Positions 1 through 8,699 of a stretch of 64,000 nucleotides of DNA are shown piece by piece. This DNA is from Clostridia bacterium (lineage in GTDB: Bacteria; Bacillota; Clostridia; UBA1381): positions 62,001 to 126,000 of the forward strand of contig JAGBHE010000067.1 in the NCBI GenBank assembly GCA_017935675.1, written 5' to 3'. Made by a program: the position numbers and the translations under genes. Under the pieces are notes generated by a model. The model was given only the letters and a program-made list of their open reading frames with translations. It had not been told where the DNA came from and ran no database searches. The number at the start of each line of letters is the position of its first letter. The first letter of the stretch is position 1.

Positions 1-501
1 GTAGGTATTTCGTATTGCCTGCTCAAGCACCGGAATTTCATCGCGCGTAAATCTTCCGAGAACGTAATCCGCCAGCTCATAATCCTTATTCTCAGGACTG
101 CCTACACCTATTTTTATGCGTATAAAATCCTCGGATGCAAGCTGATAAATTATGGATTTCAAACCGTTATGCCCTCCTGCCGAGCCCTTGCGGCGGATTC
201 TGAGCCGCCCGGGCGGCAGGGAAATATCATCACATATTATGATTACGTTTTCAGGCGGTATTTTATAAAAGCCGCAAAAATCCCTTATGCTTTCACCGCT
301 GAGATTCATATAAGTCTGAGGCTTTACAAGCAGCAGCTTTTCGCCGCCGATAACCGTTTCACCGTACAAGCCCTTGAATTTCAGCTTCTTTACTTTTACC
401 TTGTTTTCTGCAGCAATATAATCTATGACGGAAAAACCGATATTATGCCGCGTCATATTATACTGGTCGCCGGGATTACCCAGACCGGCTATCAGATACA
501 T
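1..501 (-). CDS. pth: Peptidyl-tRNA hydrolase, 3' end cut by window edge
   Basis: The enzyme releases peptides from peptidyl-tRNAs that drop off ribosomes, recycling tRNA in the cytoplasm. The visible 167 codons start at an ATG (499-501) and run off the left edge. The N-terminus has the family signature GLGNPGDQY followed by TRHNIGF, which includes the catalytic His. PQTYMNLSG and the GSAGGHNGLKS loop follow at the expected spacing. The family is usually about 185-195 residues, so about 20 C-terminal residues are missing. It lies 51 bases downstream of glmU on the same strand, a common glmU-pth neighbourhood. The identification is by motif and is secure. Confidence 0.96.
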   Translation of the reverse strand, partial: MYLIAGLGNPGDQYNMTRHNIGFSVIDYIAAENKVKVKKLKFKGLYGETVIGGEKLLLVKPQTYMNLSGESIRDFCGFYKIPPENVIIICDDISLPPGRLRIRRKGSAGGHNGLKSIIYQLASEDFIRIKIGVGSPENKDYELADYVLGRFTRDEIPVLEQAIRNTY

Positions 502-552
502 TAATAATTCATCCTTTCAAGTGCATGCTGCCCCAGAAAAGCGGCAGTCTGC

Positions 553-1914
553 TTATTTTTTGCGTCTGTCCTTCCATTCTTCCTTATTTACCTGTCTTGC
601 TCTTGCAATCGCCAAAGTGTTTTCAGGGACTTCATCCGTTATTGTAGAGCCTGCGGCAGTGTACGCTCCGTCCTTAAGAGTCACGGGAGCAACAAGGTTT
701 GAGTTACAGCCGATAAACGCATTATTTCCGATAGTAGTTCGATATTTCTTCTTACCGTCATAATTAACGGTTACCGTTCCGCAGCCGAAATTGCATTTTT
801 CCCCGACATCAGCATCCCCCACGTATGTAAGGTGAGAAATTTTTGTTCCGTTGCCGATATTAGAGTTTTTAAGCTCAACAAAATCACCGACCTTAACATC
901 GCTTCCCACAACGCAGTTCGGGCGTATATAAGCAAACGGTCCCACATGAGTATTTTCACGAACCTCAGAATCAAGTATAACGGAGCTTTGAATATCAACA
1001 GAATCACGTATAACCGCACCGGACAGCCTTGAACCGCTTCCGATAGTAACTCCGTTTCCGATAACCGTTCCTTTTTCAAGAATAACCTGAGGATAAATTT
1101 CGCTGTCAGCTCCGATAACAACCTCCGGTGAAATAAGCACGGTTTCCGGCGCATGGATAGTTACACCGTTCATCATATGCTTTCGGTTTATCCGCATCTG
1201 CATAAGCCTTTCCGCCTCGGCAAGCTGTGCTCTGTCGTTTATCCCGCGTATTTCATCTGCATCAGCAACAGTAAAAGCTCCCGTTTTTCCGCCGCTGTTT
1301 CTTATTATTCCTATAGTGTCGGTCAAATAATACTCCTTCTGCGCATTATCCGGAGTAATTTTTCCGAGAGCTTCTCTAAGCTCATCGGTATTAAATACAT
1401 ACATACCTGAATTAACCTCACAGATTTTCAGCTCTTCCTCAGACGCATCCTTCTGCTCAACAATTCCGGTCACTTCTCCGTCACCGTTCCTTACTATTCT
1501 GCCATAGCCGGCTGCGTCCGGAAGCATAGCAGTTATTACAGTCGCGCTGTTTCCTGAGGCTTTATGAGCCTCAATGGCTTTTCTGACGGTTTCATGCCGC
1601 AAAAGCGGAGCATCGCCGTTAAATACAAAGGTATATTTTTCCCTGACAAGAGGAATTGCCTGCATGGCAGCATGACCCGTTCCGAGCATCTGCTCCTGAA
1701 GAGCATACTCCATCCCATCTCCAAGGGCAGCTTTCACCTCATCGGCACAGTGTCCCACAACTGTGATTATCTGACCGCAGCCCGCCTCCCGCGCCGCGTC
1801 GGCAACATAAGACGCTAAATTTTTTCCGCACAGCTTATGCAAAACCTTCGGATGACGTGACTTCATCCTTGTACCCATACCTGCTGCCAGTATTACCGCT
1901 GAAAAACCTTCCAT
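553..1914 (-). CDS. glmU: Bifunctional GlmU: N-acetylglucosamine-1-phosphate uridyltransferase / glucosamine-1-phosphate acetyltransferase
   Basis: GlmU makes UDP-GlcNAc for peptidoglycan and wall polymers by acetylating GlcN-1-P and then adding UMP. The 453 residues match the family length. The N-terminal nucleotidyltransferase domain begins with LAAGMGTRMKSRHPK and has the NGDAPLL metal/nucleotide site near residue 100. From about residue 250 the protein is a run of hexapeptide repeats (left-handed beta helix), containing SHLTYVGDA with the acetyltransferase His and then NFGCGTVTVNYDG. The start codon lies just after the ribF stop, with an AAAGGA Shine-Dalgarno inside the ribF end. This suggests the gene is read through from the nusA-ribF operon. 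Confidence 0.97.
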   Translation of the reverse strand: MEGFSAVILAAGMGTRMKSRHPKVLHKLCGKNLASYVADAAREAGCGQIITVVGHCADEVKAALGDGMEYALQEQMLGTGHAAMQAIPLVREKYTFVFNGDAPLLRHETVRKAIEAHKASGNSATVITAMLPDAAGYGRIVRNGDGEVTGIVEQKDASEEELKICEVNSGMYVFNTDELREALGKITPDNAQKEYYLTDTIGIIRNSGGKTGAFTVADADEIRGINDRAQLAEAERLMQMRINRKHMMNGVTIHAPETVLISPEVVIGADSEIYPQVILEKGTVIGNGVTIGSGSRLSGAVIRDSVDIQSSVILDSEVRENTHVGPFAYIRPNCVVGSDVKVGDFVELKNSNIGNGTKISHLTYVGDADVGEKCNFGCGTVTVNYDGKKKYRTTIGNNAFIGCNSNLVAPVTLKDGAYTAAGSTITDEVPENTLAIARARQVNKEEWKDRRKK

Positions 1915-1915
1915 A

Positions 1916-2833
1916 TCATTTCAATTCCTTTCTGCATTGTTCTATATCTTTTTTTATTCTTGCTGCAAGCTCTTCGGAGCTTTTGAATTTCTGCTCATCC
2001 CGCAGGCGCCTGACAAATTCCGCTTTTATTCCCTTGCCGTAAATATCTCCGTCAAAATCAAGTATATGCCCCTCAATGGTTACACTGCTTCCTCCGAAGG
2101 TCGGGTTGCTCCCCACATTTATAATGGCCTTCCGTCTTATACCGTCAAAGGTACAGTAACCGGAATATACTCCGCTTTTCGGAAGCAGTCTCCCTTCAGC
2201 ATGTATATTTGCAGTGGGTATCCCCATTTTTCTTCCGTTCTGAAGCCCGCTTTCCACATCGCCTGTTATAAAGAAATTTCTGCCGAGAAATTCCGAGGCT
2301 TCATCTACCCTGCCCTCTGCGACAAGCTCTCTTATAACAGTGCTTGATACAACCTGCCCGTCAAGCTCTGTTTTCTCTGTTACCAACACTTTTATTCCTG
2401 CATTTTTGCAAAGCTCTTCAAGAAGCCGGACATCTCCGGCAGCGTTATTTCCGAAACGATAATTATACCCCACAGACACTGCTGACGCATGAAGAGTACA
2501 TTTCAGATAATTTATAAATTCCTCCGGGCTTTTTCCGTAAAAGTCACTGTCAAAGCTCTCGGTATAGAAAAAATCAGCACCCGACAATATTTCTTTTTTT
2601 TCATCATTTGTCATAAGCAACCCGGCTTTTCTTGCCCCAACGGCATTTGCGGGAATAATGTCAAAAAGCATCACTCCCCATTTCAAGCCGGCTTTTACGG
2701 CATATCTCTCCGCCGCTTTAATTATTTTCATATGTGCCCGGTGCAGTCCGTCAAAGGTTCCGAGCGCAACTACGGTTTGACTGAATTCCACTGTGTCGCC
2801 GTGATGATAGTATATACTCATTTTTATGCTCAT
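1916..2833 (-). CDS. ribF: Bifunctional riboflavin kinase / FAD synthetase
   Basis: RibF phosphorylates riboflavin to FMN and adenylates FMN to FAD in the cytoplasm. The N-terminal nucleotidyltransferase half shows ALGTFDGLHRAHMKII, the family's nucleotide-binding signature. The C-terminal kinase half shows GIPTANI and then TIEGHILDF with the catalytic Glu. The ATG at 2833 follows AAAGGAG by a short spacer, giving 305 aa; another ATG at 2821 has poorer spacing. It is the last gene of the nusA operon and is separated from truB by a palindromic repeat element, which is unusual inside an operon. Confidence 0.95.
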   Translation of the reverse strand: MSIKMSIYYHHGDTVEFSQTVVALGTFDGLHRAHMKIIKAAERYAVKAGLKWGVMLFDIIPANAVGARKAGLLMTNDEKKEILSGADFFYTESFDSDFYGKSPEEFINYLKCTLHASAVSVGYNYRFGNNAAGDVRLLEELCKNAGIKVLVTEKTELDGQVVSSTVIRELVAEGRVDEASEFLGRNFFITGDVESGLQNGRKMGIPTANIHAEGRLLPKSGVYSGYCTFDGIRRKAIINVGSNPTFGGSSVTIEGHILDFDGDIYGKGIKAEFVRRLRDEQKFKSSEELAARIKKDIEQCRKELK

Positions 2834-2852
2834 CAACTCCTTTCACAAAACC

Positions 2853-2958
2853 AAGTTTGAAAGAAAATCGCTCAGATTGCCGATTTGCAGCGAGCGGTGC
2901 TGTACGTGTGTACCGCCCCGAGCAAAAATCGGTGAGATGAGTGATTTTATTCAAACTT
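2853..2958. repeat. MITE-like palindromic element inside the nusA operon
   Basis: About 106 bases form one imperfect inverted repeat of about 38-base arms. The ends are AAGTTTGAA and its complement TTCAAACTT, and the inner parts pair as GCCGATTTGC with GAGCAAAAATCGG. The apex is GCGGT/ACCGC. There is no open reading frame in it. It fills most of the gap between the truB stop and the ribF start. The shape fits a non-autonomous miniature element or a REP-like palindrome. Only one copy is seen here, so repetition in the genome is inferred. Confidence 0.65.
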
Positions 2959-2965
2959 ATATCTC

Positions 2966-3847
2966 TTATGTCCAGAATGACTTATATATATGAAGTCTGC
3001 CGTCTATACAGTCTGCAAGGGCGATAAATTCTCCGCCTGATGCATAAACGCTGTAACGCTCACCGTCGGATATTCCCGGATGAGACACAAAAACACCGTT
3101 TTTTATCCTTTGCGACTGCTTATCGGAAAGAGTAATTTTTTCATAGCCGAAAAGCTTATCTACAGGTATAACACTGTCCTGAAACCGCCCTTCTTCTGCC
3201 ATTTGCGCAAGCTCGGATAATGTCCGGCATTCTGAGATTTTAAAGCTGCCGCTTGCCGTTCTGCGAAGAGCGCTCATGTAAGCGCAGGTCCCGATTCTTT
3301 CCCCAAGCTCCTCGCAAAGCGCTCTTATATATGTTCCCTTTGAACAGGAAACCCTTATCCGCGCAGAATGCTCCGCCGGATTAACAGAAATTACACTTAC
3401 GTCATATACCGTAATCCTGACAGGCTCCCGCTCTACTGTCTTTCCCTCGCGGGCAAGCTCATAAAGCTTTCTGCCATTGTGCTTTTTCGCACTGTACATC
3501 GGCGGTATCTGCTGCATGTTGCCTTTAAGGCTGTCTGCGGCAGCTTCTATTTCCGTCTCACTAATATCAATTCTGCCGCTTTTTATAATCTCCCCTTCAC
3601 AGTCGCCTGTATCGGTTGCGGCACCGAAAATAAGCTCCGCTTCATATTCCTTTGTTTCACATGTCAAAATCTCTGCCGCTTTTGTTGCATTGCCGATTAC
3701 AATAGGCAAAACTCCTGTTGCAATCGGGTCAAGCGTTCCCGTATGTCCTACGCGCCGCGTCCCTGCAAGACGCCTTATTGCGTTCACCATATCATGAGAC
3801 GTGCGCCCCTGCGGCTTATCAAGCAAAACAATTCCGTTTATTTCCAA
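2966..3847 (-). CDS. truB: tRNA pseudouridine(55) synthase
   Basis: TruB isomerises U55 of tRNA to pseudouridine. The 293 residues include LLDKPQGRTSHD near the N-terminus and GHTGTLDPIATGVLP, where Asp40 is the catalytic residue. A PUA-like C-terminal region follows. The start is a TTG codon at 3845-3847, chosen because GGAGG lies six bases upstream and the protein then begins exactly at the conserved NGIVLLDKP. It lies between nrnA and ribF in the classical nusA operon order. Confidence 0.96.
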   Translation of the reverse strand: MEINGIVLLDKPQGRTSHDMVNAIRRLAGTRRVGHTGTLDPIATGVLPIVIGNATKAAEILTCETKEYEAELIFGAATDTGDCEGEIIKSGRIDISETEIEAAADSLKGNMQQIPPMYSAKKHNGRKLYELAREGKTVEREPVRITVYDVSVISVNPAEHSARIRVSCSKGTYIRALCEELGERIGTCAYMSALRRTASGSFKISECRTLSELAQMAEEGRFQDSVIPVDKLFGYEKITLSDKQSQRIKNGVFVSHPGISDGERYSVYASGGEFIALADCIDGRLHIYKSFWT

Positions 3848-3869
3848 AACAAACCTCCAGCAAAGATAA

Positions 3870-3899
3870 CCGGAGCGGCAGTTGTCGGCCGCGCTCCGG
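3870..3899 (-). other. GC-rich hairpin after nrnA
   Basis: CCGGAGCG pairs with CGCTCCGG across a 14-base loop immediately after the nrnA stop. No T-run follows on the minus strand, so it is more likely a processing or attenuation hairpin within the operon than a full terminator. Confidence 0.5.
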
Positions 3900-4865
3900 C
3901 TATTTATCTATCCTTTTAAGTTCCTCGCGGGCAGCTTCAAGAACAGCCTCCCGCGCTTCCTCCGGCGTCATACCGGTCATTGTTGCTCCGGCAGCCCGAA
4001 GGTGTCCGCCGCCGCCGAATTTTCCCGCTATTCTGTCAACCTCTGCCTTACCGTTTGAACGCAGACTTAAACGCACACAGCCGCTGCGCTCCTTTACCTC
4101 AATCGCAATTTCCACGCCCTCTATTTGGCGCGGTATATTAATAAGGTCTCCCGCGTCCGACTCGCTGACACCATATTTCTTAAGCATACGTGAGTCAGTT
4201 TCAATCAGAGATATTCTGCCTCCGTCAATACTTTGCACATTATTCATTATGTGTCCCTTGAATTTCACAAGCTCCATAGGCTGTGAATCAAAAAGCAGCC
4301 TTGCAACCTCGGCATGATCAAAATCATATTCCATAAGACAGGCAACCACCCTCAGAGTGTCAGGTGTTGCGCTTGGATATTTAAAGCATCCCGAATCTGA
4401 CATTATACCTGCATACAAAAGCATTGCAATTCTGTCGGTTATATCATATCCGCATTCCGAGAATATTACGGCAAGCAGCTCTGCTGTAGCAGAAAGATCT
4501 CCGGCAACATAATTCACATCAGCAAAATATGTATTTGTTTTATGATGATCTATATTTATTGTCACCTTTGCACTTCTGAAAATTTCAGCCCTGCTTCCCA
4601 GCCGGTCAATACTCCCGCAATCCACTGCTATGCAAAGATCACATTCATACTCAGCTTTTCCGGAATATACAACGTAATCCTCTCCGAGAAACCGGAGCCT
4701 GCGCTCCGGTTCCTCTTCAAGACAGCATACAGCTTTTTTACCCAAATTTTTCAAAAGCTCCGTTACTGCATAAGCACTTCCTAAAGCGTCACAATCGGAG
4801 TTAAAATGACAAAGCACAACAACACTTTTTGCTTTTTCAATTATCTCTTTAATCTTTTTTTCCAT
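3900..4865 (-). CDS. nrnA: DHH-family phosphoesterase, NrnA-like (nanoRNase / pAp phosphatase)
   Basis: NrnA-type enzymes degrade 2-5 nt oligoribonucleotides and dephosphorylate pAp. This 321-aa protein carries the full DHH metal set: H20, D24 and D26 in CHFNSDCDALG, VDCGS near 81-85, and DHH at 106-108. The C-terminal DHHA1 domain has GGGGHLRAAG near 284. The start overlaps the rbfA end by 17 bases, implying translational coupling. The rbfA-nrnA-truB order is typical of Bacillota. A cyclic-dinucleotide phosphodiesterase role is possible in this superfamily, but the context favours NrnA. Confidence 0.92.
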   Translation of the reverse strand: MEKKIKEIIEKAKSVVVLCHFNSDCDALGSAYAVTELLKNLGKKAVCCLEEEPERRLRFLGEDYVVYSGKAEYECDLCIAVDCGSIDRLGSRAEIFRSAKVTINIDHHKTNTYFADVNYVAGDLSATAELLAVIFSECGYDITDRIAMLLYAGIMSDSGCFKYPSATPDTLRVVACLMEYDFDHAEVARLLFDSQPMELVKFKGHIMNNVQSIDGGRISLIETDSRMLKKYGVSESDAGDLINIPRQIEGVEIAIEVKERSGCVRLSLRSNGKAEVDRIAGKFGGGGHLRAAGATMTGMTPEEAREAVLEAAREELKRIDK

Positions 4866-5196
4866 GCTCTCCGCCTTTCAGAAGCTCATTGATATGGGCT
4901 CCGTGTTCAATCGAACGGTCAAGCTCAAACACAAATTCAGGAGTATAGCGAAGCTCAATTCTTTTCCCGATTTCATGCCTCACAAAACCTGCTGCACTCT
5001 TAAGCCCTTCAATAGCCTTTTTTTTCGTATTCTCGTCTCCCATGACCGAAATATATGCTTTTGCATACCTGAGATCCTTAGTGACATTAACAGCCACAAC
5101 ACTGGTCATCATCGGAATACGCGTGTCCTTAAGCTCACGGATTACCGCCGCAAGCTCACGTCTCACTTCCTCATTGATTTTATCAATTCTTGACAT
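4849..5196 (-). CDS. rbfA: 30S ribosome-binding factor A
   Basis: RbfA binds the maturing 30S subunit and helps 16S rRNA 5' end processing. The 115 residues match the family size. The protein starts MSRIDKINEEVRRELA, has the conserved VAVNVTKDLRYAKAYISV beta hairpin, and ends with RYTPEFVFELDRSIEHGAHI. GGGAG precedes the ATG. A palindrome-rich spacer of about 150 bases separates it from infB, although the two genes are usually close. Confidence 0.95.
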   Translation of the reverse strand: MSRIDKINEEVRRELAAVIRELKDTRIPMMTSVVAVNVTKDLRYAKAYISVMGDENTKKKAIEGLKSAAGFVRHEIGKRIELRYTPEFVFELDRSIEHGAHINELLKGGEHGKKD

Positions 5197-5208
5197 ATTA
5201 ATCTCCCT

Positions 5209-5340
5209 GCCGCCTTTAGGCGGCTCAAATCCATAACGTGGAAAAGAAGCAAGCAGGTTGCCTTCTTGAGGGACGACGGCGTATTTTTATACTCCGAGTC
5301 CCGAAAGGAGGTAAGATGCGCCGCTTATTTTTCACGTTAA
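5209..5340. repeat. Palindrome-rich spacer between infB and rbfA
   Basis: The spacer holds several nested inverted repeats. CCGCC TTTA GGCGG is at 5211-5224. GAAG(C)AA pairs with TTGCCTTC near 5246-5264. An imperfect arm starting GGGACGACGG pairs with TACTCCGAGTCCC around 5270-5302. Outer ends AACGTG (near 5236) and CACGTT (near 5334) face each other. No gene fits. It may be an inserted small repeat or a structured regulatory spacer; the sequence does not decide this. Confidence 0.45.
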
Positions 5341-5345
5341 TCCTT

Positions 5346-8090
5346 TCATCTTTGGATTTCTTCCATTATGAAGCATTCGATTACATCGCCTTCCTTGATA
5401 TCGTTGAATTTGTCTATGCCTATTCCGCACTCAAAATTCTCTGTAACCTCCTTGGCGTCATCCTTGAATCTCTTAAGACTCGACAGTTCACCCTCATGAA
5501 CAACAATTCCGTTGCGCACAAGGCGTATCCCCGCGCTTCTCTGGATTTTACCGTCTGTTACATAGCATCCGGCAATTGTACCGACACCTGATACCTTGAA
5601 GGTCTGACGAACCTCTGCATGACCGATTACAACCTCCTTGAATTCCGGATCAAGCATACCCTTCATAGCGGCTTCAATCTCCTCAATAGCCTGATAAATT
5701 ACACTGTACAGTCTGATATCAACATCTGTTCTCTCCGCAGCTGAAAGCGCTCCTGCATCCGGACGAACATTAAAGCCTACGATAATTGCATTTGATGCGT
5801 TTGCAAGCATAACATCCGACTCGTTTATAGCACCTACTCCACCGTGGATTGCGCGAACGCGAACCTCTGAGTTTGAAAGCTTTTCAATTGATTGCTTTAC
5901 AGCCTCAACCGAGCCCTGAACATCTGCCTTTATTATAACGTCAAGCTCCTTCATATTGCCTTCGTCTATCTGACTGAACAGGTTATCAAGACTTACCTTT
6001 ACAACCTTATTGAACTTATCCTCCTGCATCTCCTGCTTTCTCTTTTCAGCCACCTCACGGGCAAGCTTCTCGTTTTGTACAACGAAGAACTTGTCACCGC
6101 CCGAAGGCGCTTCCGAAAGCCCGAGAATCTCAACAGGGGTTGACGGCCCGGCAGCTTTTACCCTTCTGCCTTTGTCATTTATCATAGCTCTTATATGTCC
6201 GACAGCAGTACCTGCAATAACAATATCTCCCACATTAAGAGTACCGTTCTGCACAAGCACCGTAGCAACAGGTCCGCGGCCCTTATCTATACGAGCTTCA
6301 ATAACTGCTCCCATGGCTTCTCTTGCCGGATTTGCCTTAAGCTCCTTCATATCCGCAACAAGCAATACCATTTCAAGCAAACCGTCTATATTTATTCTTT
6401 GCTTTGCACTGACCTCAACACAAACAGTGTCTCCGCCCCATTCCTCCGGCACAAGGTCATGCTCCATAAGCATCTGACGAACCTTATCCGGATTTGCACC
6501 TTCCTTATCTATTTTATTAATTGCAACAACAATTGTTACGCCTGCTGCCTTTGCGTGATTTATAGCCTCAACAGTCTGGGGCATAATTCCGTCATCAGCT
6601 GCGACAACAAGTATCGCAACATCGGTAACCTGCGCACCACGGGCTCTCATTGTTGTAAACGCTTCATGTCCCGGTGTATCCAGGAAGGTTATCATCCTGT
6701 CATTCAGCTTTACGCTGTAAGCACCGATATGCTGTGTTATACCTCCTGCCTCAGTCGATGTCACAGATGTGTCACGGATTGCGTCAAGCAAAGATGTTTT
6801 ACCGTGGTCAACATGACCCATAACAACAACAACCGGAGGACGGGGAACAAGCTCCTCAGGCTTATCCTCTGTCTGTGACTGTTCAAAAAGGATATCCTCC
6901 TTTGTCAACACGATTTCCTTATTGACGGTAATTCCGAAGTCCTCTCCGATAAGTGCGGCGGTTTCATAATCAATCGACTGGGTAATCGTTGCCATAACGC
7001 CGAGCATCATGAGCTTTTTAACAACCTCTCCTGCACCCTTGCCAATCTTCTGGGCAAAATCTCCGACAGTTATGGTTTCGGGAACCTCAACCTCGGTTAT
7101 AACCTTGACAGGCTTCTGCTTCTTCTGCTCAACGCGTGCGTCAGCATTTTCACGCACCTGCTTTGTACGCTTATTTTTATTTTTCTCGCGTCCGGAGGTA
7201 TATTTTATATTCTTCTCACCAACGAGCTCTTCAATACGCTCAGTTGACTCAAGTTTTTCAATTTCAACCGTTGAGCTTCTGGTATCAACATATCTCTTGT
7301 GCTCCTCAGCCCTTACAACGAATTCCTCTTCAGTTTCATCATCACCGCGAACAAGCTCAATTCTGGTTCCGGTCTGCTTCTGGGCGGGACGCTTTTTATG
7401 CTTATCCCTTTTAGGCTTTTTCTGATCCTCGCGCAGTTTTTTATTATCAGCGGCTTTTGCTTCAGACCTCTTCTTTTCATTCTCAGCAGTCTTCTTTGCC
7501 TCCTCGGCTGCCTTTTTAGCTTCTGCGGCTTTTTTAGCTTCTGCGGCTTTTTTAGCCTCCGCTGCCTTTTTTGCCTCCTCAGCTGCCGCCGCGCGCTGCG
7601 CTTCCGCTGCCTTTGCCACCTTTTCCTGCGCCTTTTTAAGAGCGACATCCCTTTCGGAAAGCACCTCCGGCTGTTTTTTCTCACCCGCACGCTTCTTAGG
7701 CGCCGCTTCCTTCACATTTTGTGCAGGAGCTTCTGTAATTTTGGAATGTTTAGCCTTTTTAGCTTCGGATTTTTTATCTTCCTGCTTCTTTTCGACCTTA
7801 TTTTCAGCCTTCTTTTCTTCCGCGGGCTCGCTGATTTCTTCAGCTGCCGGTCTGCTTGCCGCTTCCGCCAAAGCTTCCTTACGTATCTCGGCAAAATCCT
7901 CAACGGAAATCTCATTCTGCTTTGTATAAATATCAAATATAAGCCCCGCCTGCTCCTCTGTTATCTGTGCGTTTGCACTTTTTATGTCCTGACCGTATTC
8001 GGCAAGCTTTTCAACTACCTCTTTGCCCTTAAGTTTGAGTTCCTTGGCTATTGCCATCGTATTTAATTTCGCTTCTGCCAAATAAATCAC
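5346..8090 (-). CDS. infB: Translation initiation factor IF-2
   Basis: IF-2 is the GTPase that places initiator tRNA and joins the ribosomal subunits. The 914 residues consist of an N-terminal IF2_N domain, a long Lys/Ala/Glu-rich linker (about 60-330), a second IF2_N motif near 335-390, a G domain and the C-terminal domains. The G domain carries [29 protein letters not shown] and SAK. The chosen start is GTG at 8088-8090, overlapping the ylxQ stop as GTGA. The linker contains a short tandem repeat, as is common in this gene. Confidence 0.98.
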   Translation of the reverse strand: MIYLAEAKLNTMAIAKELKLKGKEVVEKLAEYGQDIKSANAQITEEQAGLIFDIYTKQNEISVEDFAEIRKEALAEAASRPAAEEISEPAEEKKAENKVEKKQEDKKSEAKKAKHSKITEAPAQNVKEAAPKKRAGEKKQPEVLSERDVALKKAQEKVAKAAEAQRAAAAEEAKKAAEAKKAAEAKKAAEAKKAAEEAKKTAENEKKRSEAKAADNKKLREDQKKPKRDKHKKRPAQKQTGTRIELVRGDDETEEEFVVRAEEHKRYVDTRSSTVEIEKLESTERIEELVGEKNIKYTSGREKNKNKRTKQVRENADARVEQKKQKPVKVITEVEVPETITVGDFAQKIGKGAGEVVKKLMMLGVMATITQSIDYETAALIGEDFGITVNKEIVLTKEDILFEQSQTEDKPEELVPRPPVVVVMGHVDHGKTSLLDAIRDTSVTSTEAGGITQHIGAYSVKLNDRMITFLDTPGHEAFTTMRARGAQVTDVAILVVAADDGIMPQTVEAINHAKAAGVTIVVAINKIDKEGANPDKVRQMLMEHDLVPEEWGGDTVCVEVSAKQRINIDGLLEMVLLVADMKELKANPAREAMGAVIEARIDKGRGPVATVLVQNGTLNVGDIVIAGTAVGHIRAMINDKGRRVKAAGPSTPVEILGLSEAPSGGDKFFVVQNEKLAREVAEKRKQEMQEDKFNKVVKVSLDNLFSQIDEGNMKELDVIIKADVQGSVEAVKQSIEKLSNSEVRVRAIHGGVGAINESDVMLANASNAIIVGFNVRPDAGALSAAERTDVDIRLYSVIYQAIEEIEAAMKGMLDPEFKEVVIGHAEVRQTFKVSGVGTIAGCYVTDGKIQRSAGIRLVRNGIVVHEGELSSLKRFKDDAKEVTENFECGIGIDKFNDIKEGDVIECFIMEEIQR
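7505..7590 (-). repeat. In-frame tandem repeat in the IF-2 linker
   Basis: An 18-base unit encoding roughly AEAKKA is repeated about four times, with slight divergence at both ends. It extends a flexible charged linker. Such repeats in IF-2 vary in copy number between strains and do not affect the GTPase domain. Confidence 0.7.
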
Positions 8091-8449
8091 CTATCCTTTC
8101 TCTGCGCCGTACCAATCTTTTTTATGATTGCCTCAGCAAAATTCCTGTCGTTTATTGAAATAACGCTTTTCTCTCCGCCTCCGGAATACCTTCCAAGCTC
8201 ATCCTTAACCGAAAATTCCAAAAATGGGATTTTGTAAAAAATACACGAGTCAATTATTGACTTTTTTGACTTTTCAGATGCATCCGCGGCTATAATTACA
8301 AGCCTTGCTGTACGTTTTTTTATAGCGTCCGTACATAAAAAACCGCCTGCGCTGACTGCTCCGGCTCTTTTAGCCAGTCCAATCATACCGAGAACCTTAT
8401 CCATACAATATAAGTCTACCCCCAAACGAAAGAAATTTTCGAAGCTCAT
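8087..8449 (-). CDS. ylxQ: L7Ae-family ribosomal-like protein YlxQ
   Basis: This is a small K-turn RNA-binding protein of the L7Ae/L30e/S12e fold, encoded between ylxR and infB in many Bacillota. The conserved start [17 protein letters not shown] and the later [15 protein letters not shown] are visible. The ATG at 8449 overlaps the ylxR stop as ATGA and gives 120 aa. The family usually begins at the internal MDKVLG, so a start at 8404 (105 aa) is also possible; neither has a clear Shine-Dalgarno. Confidence 0.88.
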   Translation of the reverse strand: MSFENFFRLGVDLYCMDKVLGMIGLAKRAGAVSAGGFLCTDAIKKRTARLVIIAADASEKSKKSIIDSCIFYKIPFLEFSVKDELGRYSGGGEKSVISINDRNFAEAIIKKIGTAQRKDR

Positions 8450-8697
8450 TTCAGGAAGCTGTCAATCGCATCATAAACACCGGCAGCCTCTGCCTTGAGA
8501 TGCCGCTCAATTCCGTGCTTTTTTCGGAGCAGCGCCGCACACTCTTCGGATTTGCACAAGTACGCGCCTCTTTGCTGAAGCTTCATTTTGCTGTCAATTA
8601 CAGCTGTGCCGTTCAGATTTACAAACCTGATAAGCTCACTCTTCGGTTTCATGGTCCGGCATGCCATACACATTCTCATCGGAACATGCTTATTCAT
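8446..8697 (-). CDS. ylxR: YlxR family protein (DUF448)
   Basis: An 83-aa basic protein between nusA and ylxQ. It carries the family signature RMCMACRTMKPKSELIRFV and the later RGAYLC. The fold binds RNA or nucleic acid, and the exact role varies between studied species. Its two-base spacing from nusA and ATGA overlap with ylxQ show it is part of the operon. Confidence 0.92.
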   Translation of the reverse strand: MNKHVPMRMCMACRTMKPKSELIRFVNLNGTAVIDSKMKLQQRGAYLCKSEECAALLRKKHGIERHLKAEAAGVYDAIDSFLK

Positions 8698-8699
8698 AA

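Noticed and set aside
3368..4317. Long plus-strand frames across truB and nrnA
   Set aside because: Both minus-strand genes have complete catalytic motifs; the plus frames are Ser/Arg/Cys-rich shadows.
6195..6878. A 227-codon plus-strand frame
   Set aside because: It is antisense to the IF-2 G domain, has no family resemblance and no ribosome binding site.
7299..8066. A 255-codon plus-strand frame rich in Leu, Phe and Cys that looks like a membrane protein
   Set aside because: It is the antisense of the Lys/Ala/Glu-rich infB linker; low-complexity codons read backwards give hydrophobic residues. No ribosome site, and infB is certain.
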